The notes below the pieces were generated by a model. It saw only the letters and a program-made list of their open reading frames with translations. It was not told the origin of the DNA and did not search any database. 64,000 nt of DNA from positions 48,085 through 112,084 of the forward strand of contig NZ_SZNM01000012.1 in assembly GCF_005870085.1 (NCBI RefSeq), in the 5' to 3' direction. Position numbers and translations under genes: made by a program. Origin of the DNA: Aquibacillus sediminis (lineage in GTDB: Bacteria; Bacillota; Bacilli; Bacillales; Amphibacillaceae). Below are positions 27,153 to 35,440 of this stretch, piece by piece. The first letter of the stretch is position 1. Each line of letters starts with the position of its first letter.

Positions 27153-27179
27153 TAGTATATGAATTTTGTACTAGCATGT
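27153..27179 (-). promoter_or_regulatory. sigma-K-like promoter of the Cys/His-rich gene
   Basis: On the minus strand AC, 16 bases, then CATATACTA matches the sigma-K pattern AC-N16/17-CATANNNTA; transcription would begin near 27146, just ahead of the ribosome site. The pattern is short, so chance is possible. Confidence 0.55.
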
Positions 27180-27416
27180 TGATAGGTGCTTCACATCATT
27201 CCGTTTAGGAGTCTAGTAACTTTTATGTTCACACCAATTTTTACAAAGAAATGAATCTACTATTTTATTGTGAGTTTTATCTATTTGCTATAGATTTGTT
27301 TTGTTAATTCTACTTTCAAATGCCTCGTCACATCAGCAAATTCTAAAAAATGTGTTCGTTTCATATATATGTAACATGGGAAGATTTATTGTAAATCCCT
27401 TAAAGGAGGCTAACGG

Positions 27417-28181
27417 ATGAATGATAAGGTTGTATTGATTACTGGTGGTGCGGGTGGTATTGGCAAAGCAACGGCACAACAGTTTTTGGACAACGGGGCT
27501 AAAGTTGTTTTAGTAGACATTAACCAGGAAGCATTGGATAACACTAAGCATGCGTTACGTGCTGACAAAGACCGGATCCATGTTGTGCAAGCAAATGTGA
27601 CTGATGAAGAGGATGTAAAACAGTATGTAAAAGAAACCATCGATCGGTTTGGTAAAATTGATATTTTCTTTAATAATGCAGGTGTCAACGGACCGTTTGA
27701 AATGATTAAGGATTTGGAAAAAGAAAAATTTGAGCAAATTCTTAACATTAACGTAACTGGAGTCTTCCTTGGTTTGAAACATGTGATTAAGCAAATGGAG
27801 GCTCAAGGGTATGGTAGCATTATAAACACAGCATCCAACGCGGCCTATATTGGTTCGGCAGGCATGGCTGGCTACATTGCGTCCAAACATGCTGTTGCTG
27901 GGATTACCAAGACAGCTGCACTTGAAGCAGCAAGTAATGGCATTCGTGTCAACGCCGTTGCACCAGCAGCGATTGATACACAGATGCTTGCAGACATCCA
28001 GAACAATATTACACCTGGTCAACCAGAGAAATCTGGTGAAGCCATTAAACAAGGAATCCCTGCTGGACGGTTTGGTGCACCAGATGAAGTAGCGCAGGTT
28101 GTCCTGTTCCTAGCATCTGACCAAGCCTCATTCGTCAATGGATCACTATATAATGTCGATGGTGGTATGCAGGCAGATTAA
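27417..28181 (+). CDS. Short-chain dehydrogenase/reductase
   Basis: A 254-residue classical SDR oxidoreductase. TGGAGGIGKA is the dinucleotide loop, with an acidic residue after the second strand (VLVDI), which favours NAD(H). NNAGVNG, then Ser in INTASNAAYIGSAG and the YIASK catalytic pair follow. The ending NVDGGM is typical. Close to FabG/glucose dehydrogenase-like enzymes; substrate unknown. Ribosome site AAAGGAGG precedes the ATG. A GGGACA palindrome follows directly on the stop codon. Confidence 0.92.
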   Translation: MNDKVVLITGGAGGIGKATAQQFLDNGAKVVLVDINQEALDNTKHALRADKDRIHVVQANVTDEEDVKQYVKETIDRFGKIDIFFNNAGVNGPFEMIKDLEKEKFEQILNINVTGVFLGLKHVIKQMEAQGYGSIINTASNAAYIGSAGMAGYIASKHAVAGITKTAALEAASNGIRVNAVAPAAIDTQMLADIQNNITPGQPEKSGEAIKQGIPAGRFGAPDEVAQVVLFLASDQASFVNGSLYNVDGGMQAD

Positions 28182-28247
28182 TGGGACACGGGGACAGGGC
28201 ACTTGTCCCATTTAAGTGTGGGACAACAAACCTGTCCCTCTGTCCCG
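28182..28247. repeat. GGGACA palindrome, copy 4
   Basis: Begins at the SDR stop codon: TGGGACACGGGGACAGGG ... then GGGACAACAAACCTGTCCC as in copies 2 and 3. A long stem-loop without a T-run. Confidence 0.88.
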
Positions 28248-28288
28248 TTCAAGAATGAATCTATTTATGATAGATTACATTTAGGGAG

Positions 28289-28501
28289 GTGTTGAAAATA
28301 GATAAATCGTTTAACAAGCAACAAATAATGGGTGCTTATTTCATATGGGTGGGTTTATTAGTTGTTGAAGTATTATGGTTTCTTACATTAACGAATCACC
28401 CTCATGGGACTGATGACATTTTATTTAGATTAGTAGTAATTGCTGTTACCATTGCCATTGGTGCTGTTGGATTAAATTTAATGGAGAAATGGAGAAAATA
28501 G
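28289..28501 (+). CDS. Small two-helix membrane protein
   Basis: About 67-70 residues with two hydrophobic segments (YFIWVGLLVVEVLWFLTL and LFRLVVIAVTIAIGAVGLNL) joined by a polar loop, ending KWRK. No family recognised. The start is odd: GGGAGG (28284-28289) is overlapped by the first usable codons GTG (28289) and TTG (28292), while ATA at 28298 lies at the ideal eight-base distance. A terminator follows at 28539. Confidence 0.65.
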   Translation: MLKIDKSFNKQQIMGAYFIWVGLLVVEVLWFLTLTNHPHGTDDILFRLVVIAVTIAIGAVGLNLMEKWRK

Positions 28502-28538
28502 TTTCTTTATACATACGGGTGGCGCTAGCTAAGAGAAG

Positions 28539-28575
28539 AACGCTCTAAGTTTTTTCATACTCAGAGCGTTTTTTC
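28539..28575 (+). terminator. terminator after small membrane protein gene
   Basis: AACGCTCTAAG pairs with CTCAGAGCGTT followed by TTTTTC. The following 28576-28845 stretch contains no gene that I can support. Confidence 0.8.
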
Positions 28576-28845
28576 TATTCGCATTAGCATATGTTTTATC
28601 TAGTTAAGTTTCAAAATTTCATAGCATTCTTTCTAAATGATGACGGCACCGCTCAGGCATCAAACCATTCCCTCTTCAAGACGTTGCCAATATTAAAACC
28701 ATCCCCCGTGTCATACATCACACTCCTAACCTTTTATATAAAGTAAAATGAGAATACTATGAGTGAGGATTCTTTTTTACTTCCTCTCTATGTTCAACCA
28801 TTAACAATTTCCATTCAAAATACAAAATCACAATGAGGTGAAAAA

Positions 28846-30072
28846 ATGGTTCAAATACATTTAGATATCAAACTAATCCGTACGATAAAAGAACTTTTAC
28901 TTCGCTTGCAAGATGGGGAGTCCGAACACCTTGTAAAAGAAGATGTTGCCCAACACATGCAGCAGGTAAACACTTTAGACATTGCGCTGAACATGCAAGA
29001 AATTCTCTATCGTGACAATGACATAACAACAAGCGCGATCAAGCAATTTTTTAACATCTACCATTCTTTATATGGTCAAGCGATTCATGACATTGCTGTT
29101 GCTAATGCAGATCATCCAAGTCATCCTATTCAAATCTTGAAAAAGGAAAATGAGGTATTCGAAAGCCTATTAACTCGCATCAATCGCCATGTTGACGCTA
29201 TTGAAAAAGATCAACAACAACCAACAGATCCACTATTAGAGGAAATGCAACAATTAGGATCATTGTATAGTCATTATAATCGGAAAGAAAAGCTCTATTT
29301 CCCAATACTCGAGCGTTATGGCATCTATACGCTTTCCCGAACGATGTGGGCAGACGATGATCGCATACGTACGTTGTATAAAGGGACGAAAAGAATGATG
29401 GAAAAAATTCCAGATGTGAATTTTCGATACGTCAAAGAAGCTTTTGAGGATTTAGAACAGGCATGTAAAGACATGATTTTTCAAGAAGAATATTTTCTAC
29501 TTCCTATCACACAGTCTATTTTCAAAGAAGCCGATTGGTTAGCGATTGCTAAAGAAAGTAACGTATTTGGGTATGCCGTTGAGGAACCACAACTAGATTG
29601 GATCCCTGAACCTGAATCTGAAGGAGCTACCAAAGACGAAAACGACACAAGAGATACAGAACATCTGCGATTTGGCGGTGGTTACTTAACGATCAATGAA
29701 GCCAACCATATTTTGAACAATTTGCCACTAGAAATCACATTTGTGGATAAAAATGGCATCTTTAAATATTTCAATGAATTGGTAGAATCATCTGAGATGA
29801 TGTTCATCCGCACCCCAACATCGATTGGACGAAACGTCGCCATGTGCCACCCACCTAAGAGTATGAAAAAAGTCATGCACCTTATCCATGACTTAAAGGA
29901 AAAAAGACGAGACTCCGAATCGATGTGGTTCAAAAAGAAAGATCAATTTGTTCATGTGACGTATAAAGGATTGTTCGATGAAAATGACGAGTACTTGGGC
30001 ATATTGGAGTATGTGCAAGATATTCAACCTTTCATGGACTTACCGCGTGAGGTGAAAAGGGAATTGAGTTAA
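28846..30072 (+). CDS. DUF438-hemerythrin-PAS protein
   Basis: A 408-residue cytoplasmic protein with three parts. The N-terminal DUF438 domain (about 1-80) is followed by a hemerythrin-like helical bundle (about 80-235). That bundle has the metal-ligand pattern His and Glu in HPIQILKKENEVFE, HYNRKEKLYFPILE and FQEEYFLLPI. The C-terminal PAS domain (about 285-405) contains ITFVDKNGIFKYFNE. Such proteins probably bind a di-iron centre and sense oxygen, nitric oxide or redox state; function in Firmicutes is not settled. Start behind GAGGTG. Single gene. Confidence 0.88.
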   Translation: MVQIHLDIKLIRTIKELLLRLQDGESEHLVKEDVAQHMQQVNTLDIALNMQEILYRDNDITTSAIKQFFNIYHSLYGQAIHDIAVANADHPSHPIQILKKENEVFESLLTRINRHVDAIEKDQQQPTDPLLEEMQQLGSLYSHYNRKEKLYFPILERYGIYTLSRTMWADDDRIRTLYKGTKRMMEKIPDVNFRYVKEAFEDLEQACKDMIFQEEYFLLPITQSIFKEADWLAIAKESNVFGYAVEEPQLDWIPEPESEGATKDENDTRDTEHLRFGGGYLTINEANHILNNLPLEITFVDKNGIFKYFNELVESSEMMFIRTPTSIGRNVAMCHPPKSMKKVMHLIHDLKEKRRDSESMWFKKKDQFVHVTYKGLFDENDEYLGILEYVQDIQPFMDLPREVKRELS

Positions 30073-30080
30073 AGTTCTAT

Positions 30081-30130
30081 GGGTTCAGGCCCTCCTCGTG
30101 GACGTTTGTCCATATGGAGTGCCTGAACCC
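30081..30130. repeat. 50-base hairpin element, copy 1
   Basis: GGGTTCAGGC and GCCTGAACCC form the outer stem, and CTCC...GGAG and GGAC...GTCC the inner parts, right after the DUF438 gene. The core (CCTCCTCGTGGAC, then TCCATATGGAGTGCCT) recurs at 32530-32576. Confidence 0.7.
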
Positions 30131-30162
30131 ATGTTCTATAACGACTTATGGCAGGCACGACA

Positions 30163-30648
30163 TTAGTCCAATTCAATCGTTTCATTAATGTCTGTCGCTT
30201 TAGAATTTTGTCCTGTCATGCGTTTATAGTAAAAGGCAACCTTCTTGATGAAATTTCCTTCTTCCCAATACTCGGCTGCCTCCACTTTTACCTTTATCAA
30301 AATAACGTTCGGATCATCATAAGAAGTTTGCATAATTGTCTCATGTGCTTTGCTCCACAATTGCTTTTTCTTGTCTAAATCTTCAACGATTTCCGCTTTT
30401 CCACGGACGGAAACATAGGATTTACCTACATATGCTACATTCACATCTTGGTCCTGTACAATTTCATCATACTTATTCGTCTCTTTTTTCGTGAAAAACC
30501 ATAAGTCACCATCAAACTCTACTTGTTGTGTTCTCATCGGACGAGAAACAAGTCCTTCTTCCGTAGCCGTAGTTAACATGGCCGTGTTCACATCTTTAAT
30601 TAACTCTCTTAAAGTTTTGATTTCTTCTTGTTTCATCTTGTTGGACAT
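30163..30648 (-). CDS. General-stress pyridoxamine 5'-phosphate oxidase-like flavoprotein
   Basis: A split-barrel flavoprotein of about 161 residues of the general stress protein 26 type. LRELIKDVNTAMLTTATEEG and VSRPMRTQQVEFDGDLWFFT are the FMN-binding strands, and VNVAYVGKSYVSVRGKAEIV the dimer region. It binds FMN or a related cofactor; the reaction is usually unknown. ATG at 30648 is taken because AAAGAGGTGATC precedes it; the longer frame upstream lacks a ribosome site. Single gene downstream of bioB's 3' end. Confidence 0.88.
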   Translation of the reverse strand: MSNKMKQEEIKTLRELIKDVNTAMLTTATEEGLVSRPMRTQQVEFDGDLWFFTKKETNKYDEIVQDQDVNVAYVGKSYVSVRGKAEIVEDLDKKKQLWSKAHETIMQTSYDDPNVILIKVKVEAAEYWEEGNFIKKVAFYYKRMTGQNSKATDINETIELD

Positions 30649-30721
30649 TTCGATCACCTCTTTTATGGCTATATACTCCCCCTCTATACAAACTTTTATT
30701 CAAGTCACAACTGCCACCACG

Positions 30722-31696
30722 TTAATAATCAACCTTGAAGCCCAGATCTTCAATCATTTTATGATCCACTGTGCTTTCTTGACCAACTGTTGTTAAATAA
30801 TCACCGACGAAAACGGAATTGGCTGGATACAGTCCTAATGGTTGAAGGCTTCTTAAGTTCACTTCCCTACCACCGGAGATTCTGATCTCTTTTGTTGGAT
30901 TAATAAACCGGAATAATGCGAGCACCTTCAAACAATAGCGTGGATCTAACTCCTCCGTTCCTTCCAATGGTGTGCCATCAATCGCATGCAAAAAATTCAC
31001 CGGAATCGAGTCTGCATCGAGAACTTTCAGGCTTCTAGCCATATCGATGACATCTTCTTGCGTTTCCTTCATCCCTATAATCACACCAGAGCACGGAGAA
31101 ATCCCAGCATTTTTGGCCGTATCTACTGTTTCCACACGATCGTCATATGTATGGGACGTTGTGATATTGGGATGATGGGCTTTGGATGTATTGATATTAT
31201 GATTGTAACGATCCACACCAGCGTCTTTTAATTGCTGGGCTTGTTCCGGTTTCAAGATCCCCATACAAGCACATACTTTCAAGTCATATCTCTCCTTAAT
31301 CTCCTTTACCGAAGATGCGACGGTATCAACCTCGCGCTTACTCGGCCCTCTACCACTAGCAACGATACAATAGGTTCCCGCATTAAGTCTGTCTGCTTCA
31401 GCCGCACCACCTAATAAGGATGTTCGATTGACCATTGTATATTTTTCCACAGGTGCCGTCGATAAAGAAGATTGTGCACAATACCCACAGTTTTCAGGAC
31501 AAAGACCTGATTTCGCATTAATAATCATATTTAACTTCACTTTATTTCCGAAATATTGATACCTTATTTTATAGGCAGGTTGTAGTAAAAGTAAAAGTTC
31601 ATCATCTGGGCAGTTTAAAATCGAAAGAGCTTCCTCATCGGTCAGTTCTTCTCCTGCAATGATCCTGTCTGCTAGATCAAACCAATGATCGAACAT
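30722..31696 (-). CDS. bioB: Biotin synthase
   Basis: Radical SAM enzyme that inserts sulfur into dethiobiotin, 324 residues. CPENCGYCAQSS holds the CxxxCxxC for the SAM 4Fe-4S cluster; YNHNINTSKAHHPNITT, CSGVIIGMKETQEDV and GGREVNLRSLQPLGL are conserved BioB segments, including the Arg ligand of the 2Fe-2S cluster. It lies 42 bases downstream of bioY, in an operon under a BirA-type operator. No bioA, bioD or bioF is visible here, so this unit pairs uptake with the last synthetic step. Confidence 0.96.
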   Translation of the reverse strand: MFDHWFDLADRIIAGEELTDEEALSILNCPDDELLLLLQPAYKIRYQYFGNKVKLNMIINAKSGLCPENCGYCAQSSLSTAPVEKYTMVNRTSLLGGAAEADRLNAGTYCIVASGRGPSKREVDTVASSVKEIKERYDLKVCACMGILKPEQAQQLKDAGVDRYNHNINTSKAHHPNITTSHTYDDRVETVDTAKNAGISPCSGVIIGMKETQEDVIDMARSLKVLDADSIPVNFLHAIDGTPLEGTEELDPRYCLKVLALFRFINPTKEIRISGGREVNLRSLQPLGLYPANSVFVGDYLTTVGQESTVDHKMIEDLGFKVDY

Positions 31697-31738
31697 GTTT
31701 CATTCTCCCTTCCTTTTAACCGTTTAGTCGTGCCTCTA

Positions 31739-32323
31739 TCAAGCAGGTGTTTCCCCGTTTAATTGGTTCGATGGTGATCGGTAAACTTTCCCGCGAATTC
31801 GGTATGCTAATCCACCGGCCAAAATGGAGAAAATAATATCTTTCGGTAACGGAGCTACCATCCATAACCAAGCCACCGCATAACTAAATCCTTCGGGTGC
31901 ACCAAACCATAACTGGTACGCAACATACATCCAAGTCGTACCAAAAACGTAATTAATGCTCATCCCTATCAAAGATGCAACCATGAAACTAGCTCGAGTA
32001 GCTTTTATCTCTATTATTTTCCCAACAATGTAGGCTACTAGAATATTAGATACGATAAACCCAAATGTTGGGCTAACAATAGTAGACGCACCACCTGAAA
32101 ATTGGGCAAAAACAGGTACACCAGCTAGTCCAACTAATGCGTAAACCGTCATGGAAATGGCACCTAATCTGCTTCCTAGTAAAAGTCCGGATAGAATACT
32201 GAAAAAAGTAGTCAATGTAATTGGAACTCCTCCGACCACTATGAACGCGGTAATATTTGCCCCAATTGCCATTAATGCAGCAAACAATGCTGCCATTGTG
32301 ATATCCAATGGTGTTAATTTCAT
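31739..32323 (-). CDS. bioY: Biotin transporter BioY
   Basis: S-component (substrate-binding membrane subunit) for biotin, 194 residues with six helices. ALMAIGANITAFIVVGGVPITL and YALVGLAGVPVFAQFSGG are the signature segments. Works alone or with the shared ECF energy module. The start ATG at 32323 follows GGAGGG at a rather long distance. First gene of bioY-bioB; promoter and operator at 32398-32449. Confidence 0.95.
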   Translation of the reverse strand: MKLTPLDITMAALFAALMAIGANITAFIVVGGVPITLTTFFSILSGLLLGSRLGAISMTVYALVGLAGVPVFAQFSGGASTIVSPTFGFIVSNILVAYIVGKIIEIKATRASFMVASLIGMSINYVFGTTWMYVAYQLWFGAPEGFSYAVAWLWMVAPLPKDIIFSILAGGLAYRIRGKVYRSPSNQLNGETPA

Positions 32324-32397
32324 AACGTTACTAACCCTCCTTCATTTAAAACACCCTCGGATCAAATGCAAGTGTTTTTTGAATTTTTTATAAATAT

Positions 32398-32449
32398 AGA
32401 ATATTCCATTCCTGATTTATTGTCAACCAATAAAAAAAATGGTTTACGA
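32398..32449 (-). promoter_or_regulatory. bioY promoter overlapped by BirA operator
   Basis: On the minus strand TTGACA (32421-32426) and TATTCT (32398-32403) are exactly 17 bases apart. The -35 box lies inside TCGTAAACC-N12-GGTTGACAA (32420-32449), which fits the BirA operator form of half-sites TTGTNAACC/GGTTNACAA. Biotin-loaded BirA should block the promoter. Confidence 0.85.
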
Positions 32450-32529
32450 TATTATGTGTGAAAAATCCTTGTACAAAAATGATTAGGTTCCTCGTTCAAG
32501 AATGATGAATTAAAATGAACTAAATAGTT

Positions 32530-32576
32530 GGGCAAAACCTCCCCGTAGACAGTTATCCATACGGAGTGCCTCTCCC
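32530..32576. repeat. 50-base hairpin element, copy 2
   Basis: Contains CCTCCCCGTAGACAGTTATC and CATACGGAGTGCCT, matching the core of the element at 30081, but the outer stem is weaker. It lies upstream of the membrane protein at 32682. Confidence 0.6.
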
Positions 32577-32681
32577 TTGTTGTTTGATGCAATTGAAACG
32601 TTACGATGGTGAAAGTTCTTTATGGTAAAATGGTTTATTAGAATATTGGTAACAGACAACGGAAAATGAGGTGTGCTTCAT

Positions 32682-33329
32682 ATGGGTGATGATTTATATG
32701 TACAATTTCTATTTCTAGTCTTTGCTGGAATTTTCCTAGGGTTATCCTTGTTTTATTCTGCATATAGAATCCAAAAGAAAAGAGGCGTGGTGACAGAATC
32801 GAACATAGGCTATGTCCTTATGTTATTGATTTCGTCTCTACAACTTTTACAAGCGCTAAGATTAGAGGTAAATCCAGTTATTTGGTATGGGATCTTCATA
32901 GGTATTCTGGTTATAAGTTTGATTTCTAGATTTTATTTTAATGGCAGAGATGTCACGTTCTATGAAACTACCAAAGAGTCCGTTGTGTCACTATTAGATG
33001 AAGAACTAACCAACCTTTCGATTCCATTTGAAATCAAGGACGATAATTTGGTGGACGAAACGATCGTTGACCTCTACCAAGATCAAGTAAAGATAAAAGT
33101 AGTGGCTGGCATGTGGGGCGACAAAAACAAAACGATTACAGTCTCATTCAAAAAATGGTGGAGATTACCACTAGTAGAGGAAATCCAGTATCGAATCATC
33201 GATGTGTATCGTCAACAAAGAGAAGGAAAACTGTTTTGGAAGCAGATGGTTTGGAACGGTGTTGTCGGACTTGGAATTTTTGTGGCAATGGGGTATTTTG
33301 CATGGAGTATGTATCCGGAGTTGAGTTGA
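32682..33329 (+). CDS. Unknown membrane protein with three helices
   Basis: About 215 residues: two or three hydrophobic helices in the first 85 residues, a soluble middle (about 90-185) with mixed alpha/beta character, and a C-terminal helix (MVWNGVVGLGIFVAMGYFAW). Start at ATG 32682 because AGGTG lies about eight bases upstream; a GTG nine bases earlier overlaps that site. I do not recognise a family. Single plus-strand gene. Confidence 0.72.
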   Translation: MGDDLYVQFLFLVFAGIFLGLSLFYSAYRIQKKRGVVTESNIGYVLMLLISSLQLLQALRLEVNPVIWYGIFIGILVISLISRFYFNGRDVTFYETTKESVVSLLDEELTNLSIPFEIKDDNLVDETIVDLYQDQVKIKVVAGMWGDKNKTITVSFKKWWRLPLVEEIQYRIIDVYRQQREGKLFWKQMVWNGVVGLGIFVAMGYFAWSMYPELS

Positions 33330-33392
33330 AAAATAAGGAGACAGGCACCAGCACCTGTCCCTTATAGAAATGAAAGTGATAGGCACCAATAT

Positions 33393-33605
33393 TTAATTGA
33401 TAATTTTAACAAAGAGATACATTGCTCCGATAATGAAAATGGTATAAAGAAAGGTCTTCCAATTGACGCCTTTCGTAATTTGCTCACGAACTCGATTAAA
33501 TACACCAAAAGCAAACCCAATCAACAGAATAATAACCAAACAATAAACAAATGGATCCCTTACATCTCCAAAAAAGTTAAGCCTAACGCAATCAAGGTTT
33601 CTCAT
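33393..33605 (-). CDS. Possible small membrane protein
   Basis: Up to 70 residues with two hydrophobic segments (PFVYCLVIILLIGFAFGVFN and FLYTIFIIGAMYLFVKII) separated by a basic loop, which looks like a real membrane protein. The ATG at 33605 lacks a ribosome site, so the true start may be further in, or the gene may have lost its 5' end. Confidence 0.45.
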   Translation of the reverse strand: MRNLDCVRLNFFGDVRDPFVYCLVIILLIGFAFGVFNRVREQITKGVNWKTFLYTIFIIGAMYLFVKIIN

Positions 33606-33682
33606 GCATAGCTAGCTTAAAATAACGACTCTACTATACACGATTAATCCAAAAAACTAATCGATCGTTCATACTACAACAG

Positions 33683-33859
33683 TCAACGTTTTTCCAGGAT
33701 TTTAATTAGTCTTATGATCCAATAAAGAAATATCCACGGGAGAACAAACGTAGTAGCCCATTCAAATATATTAAGATATGACAAGTCTATTCCAACTAAC
33801 GCTAATAGGTACCATAGTAAAAATAAAATAGCTAGAGAAATAATCAATTTCATACCCAA
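33683..33859 (-). CDS. Small membrane protein, FEW...LPW...LYW family (member 1)
   Basis: A 58-residue protein with TTG start (33857-33859), ten bases after GGAGG. Two hydrophobic helices: ISLAILFLLWYLLALVGI and FVLPWIFLYWIIRLI, with a C-terminal KILEKR. The motif FEWATTFVLPWIFLYWIIRL matches FEWVTRYILPWVALYWFIQF of the gene at 47452, so these are diverged paralogues of one unnamed family. Function unknown. Confidence 0.72.
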   Translation of the reverse strand: MGMKLIISLAILFLLWYLLALVGIDLSYLNIFEWATTFVLPWIFLYWIIRLIKILEKR

Positions 33860-33893
33860 TTTTGACTTCCCTCCTTAAAAAAATTGCACCCTA

Positions 33894-33957
33894 GAAACAT
33901 ATACATGATCGGGCGTAAAAATACGTAAATCGCGTATAAAAACATGAATCACACGCG
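33894..33957. repeat. degenerate ~20-bp tandem repeat
   Basis: On the minus strand three imperfect units of about 20 bases (CGTGTGATTCATGTTTTTA, TACGCGATTTACGTATTTTTA, CGCCCGATCATGTATATG) follow each other. The surrounding 33860-34090 region contains an open frame that I judge spurious. Confidence 0.5.
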
Positions 33958-34099
33958 GTTGTGCTCAAAATCCAATAAACCACGCTACCACCCACCTGCT
34001 TACTTCTATAAAACAAGGCATTATCCTTTTTAAGAGTAAGCATCCCCCGTTCGTTGAATCCATCAATTCCTTTACTAAAAGTAACAAGCACCTAGTTAG

Positions 34100-34148
34100 T
34101 TTAACGATTAGATAAAGTTTGATATAATTTACTTCGAAAACGTTTTCC
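34100..34148 (+). promoter_or_regulatory. xylanase promoter with cre-like operator
   Basis: TTTAAC (34100-34105), a 17-base spacer and TATAAT (34123-34128) form a sigma-A promoter. CGAAAACGTTTTCC (34135-34148), a perfect 12-base palindrome inside, covers the expected transcription start and matches the CcpA/LacI-type operator except at the outer bases. Confidence 0.72.
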
Positions 34149-34183
34149 TGGAAAGATTATCAAACTAACATGGAGGTAAAAGA

Positions 34184-35440
34184 ATGGGACGAACAAATCA
34201 ATTAGCCCACCGTATGGCTAGGAAGACAATGAAACTAGTGGATGTAACAGGAAATCCTGTTTCAAGAAAAGAAGTAACGTTTACACAAACCAACCATCAG
34301 TTTTTGTTTGGTAGCGGCATGTTTGATGCCATAGAAGTAGCCAATAGAAATGTACCACCAAACAGACTACCATTTTTGGAAGACAAACTAGATAAGTTCC
34401 TGGATATATTTAATTTCGCTACACTCCCTTTTTACTGGGGGGAATTTCCCAACTACCAGGAAGCATTTGAACCTGAAAAAGGTAAACCACGTACAACCGA
34501 ATTAAAGGCTGCTGCCCAATTGTTAAAAGATCGTAACGTCACAGTCAAAGGTCACCCACTTGTATGGCACACCGCAACCGCGCCATGGCTTCTCGACATG
34601 AGCAATGAAGAAATCCTGAAAGCACAGTTTGCTAGAATTGAACGAGAAGTGACTGACTTCAAAGGATTAATCGATATGTGGGATGTCATCAATGAAGTCG
34701 TGATCATGCCTATTTATGACAAATACGATAATGGGATTACTAGAATTGCCAAGGATTTGGGCCGTGTTGGCATCATTAAAGAAATGTTTGCGAAGACAAG
34801 GGAAGCCAATCCTGGCGCCACGCTGTTATTGAATGATTTTAATACATCAACGAACTATGACATTTTAATTGACGGGTGTCTCAATGCAGGTATTCCAATC
34901 GATAAAATCGGTATTCAGTCCCACCAACATCAAGGCTATTGGGGTCGTGAAAAATTAGAAGAAGTGTTAGAACGATTCTCCAAATTTGGCCTACCGATTC
35001 ATTTTACTGAAAACACCTTGTTATCTGGACAACTGATGCCACCTGAAATTGTCGACCTTAACGATTATAAAGTAACAGATTGGCCATCAACGCCTGAAGG
35101 GGAAGAACGCCAGGCTAAACAAGTCGAAGAAATGTACACCATCCTATTTCAACATCCGTTAGTAGAAGCCATCTCAAGTTGGGAATTCAGTGATGATGGC
35201 GCTTGGATTAATGCGCCTTCCGGATTTGTCCGAAGAGATAATAGTCCAAAACCATCTTATGACGTACTAAAGAAACTGATCAAAGGAGATTGGTTAACAA
35301 ACGTGACATGTGAGACAGATGACGATGGAATGGTCTCATTTGAAGGATTCCTTGGTGAGTATGAACTTCGTTGTGGAGATAAGAAAGGAAGCTTCCAATT
35401 AGATAAAGATGGTGAAATGGTTCGGATGGTCATCAAATAA
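34184..35440 (+). CDS. Endo-1,4-beta-xylanase, GH10, intracellular
   Basis: A 418-residue glycoside hydrolase of family 10 that cleaves xylan or xylo-oligosaccharides. The (beta/alpha)8 barrel shows VKGHPLVWHTATAPWLL, the acid/base Glu in MWDVINEVV, and the nucleophile Glu in LPIHFTENTLL. There is no signal peptide, so it should act in the cytoplasm on imported oligosaccharides. The C-terminal 60 residues form a small beta region (GFLGEYELRCGDKKGSF). Preceded by a promoter with a cre-like site and GGAGG. No xylose-uptake genes are next to it. Confidence 0.93.
   Translation: MGRTNQLAHRMARKTMKLVDVTGNPVSRKEVTFTQTNHQFLFGSGMFDAIEVANRNVPPNRLPFLEDKLDKFLDIFNFATLPFYWGEFPNYQEAFEPEKGKPRTTELKAAAQLLKDRNVTVKGHPLVWHTATAPWLLDMSNEEILKAQFARIEREVTDFKGLIDMWDVINEVVIMPIYDKYDNGITRIAKDLGRVGIIKEMFAKTREANPGATLLLNDFNTSTNYDILIDGCLNAGIPIDKIGIQSHQHQGYWGREKLEEVLERFSKFGLPIHFTENTLLSGQLMPPEIVDLNDYKVTDWPSTPEGEERQAKQVEEMYTILFQHPLVEAISSWEFSDDGAWINAPSGFVRRDNSPKPSYDVLKKLIKGDWLTNVTCETDDDGMVSFEGFLGEYELRCGDKKGSFQLDKDGEMVRMVIK

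Noticed and set aside
28576..28845. Possible promoter or small RNA before the DUF438 gene
   Set aside because: No paired promoter boxes or convincing stem could be placed.
33891..34091. A 66-codon minus-strand open frame upstream of the xylanase
   Set aside because: Its C-terminal half is a translation of the tandem repeat at 33894-33957, and there is no ribosome site.
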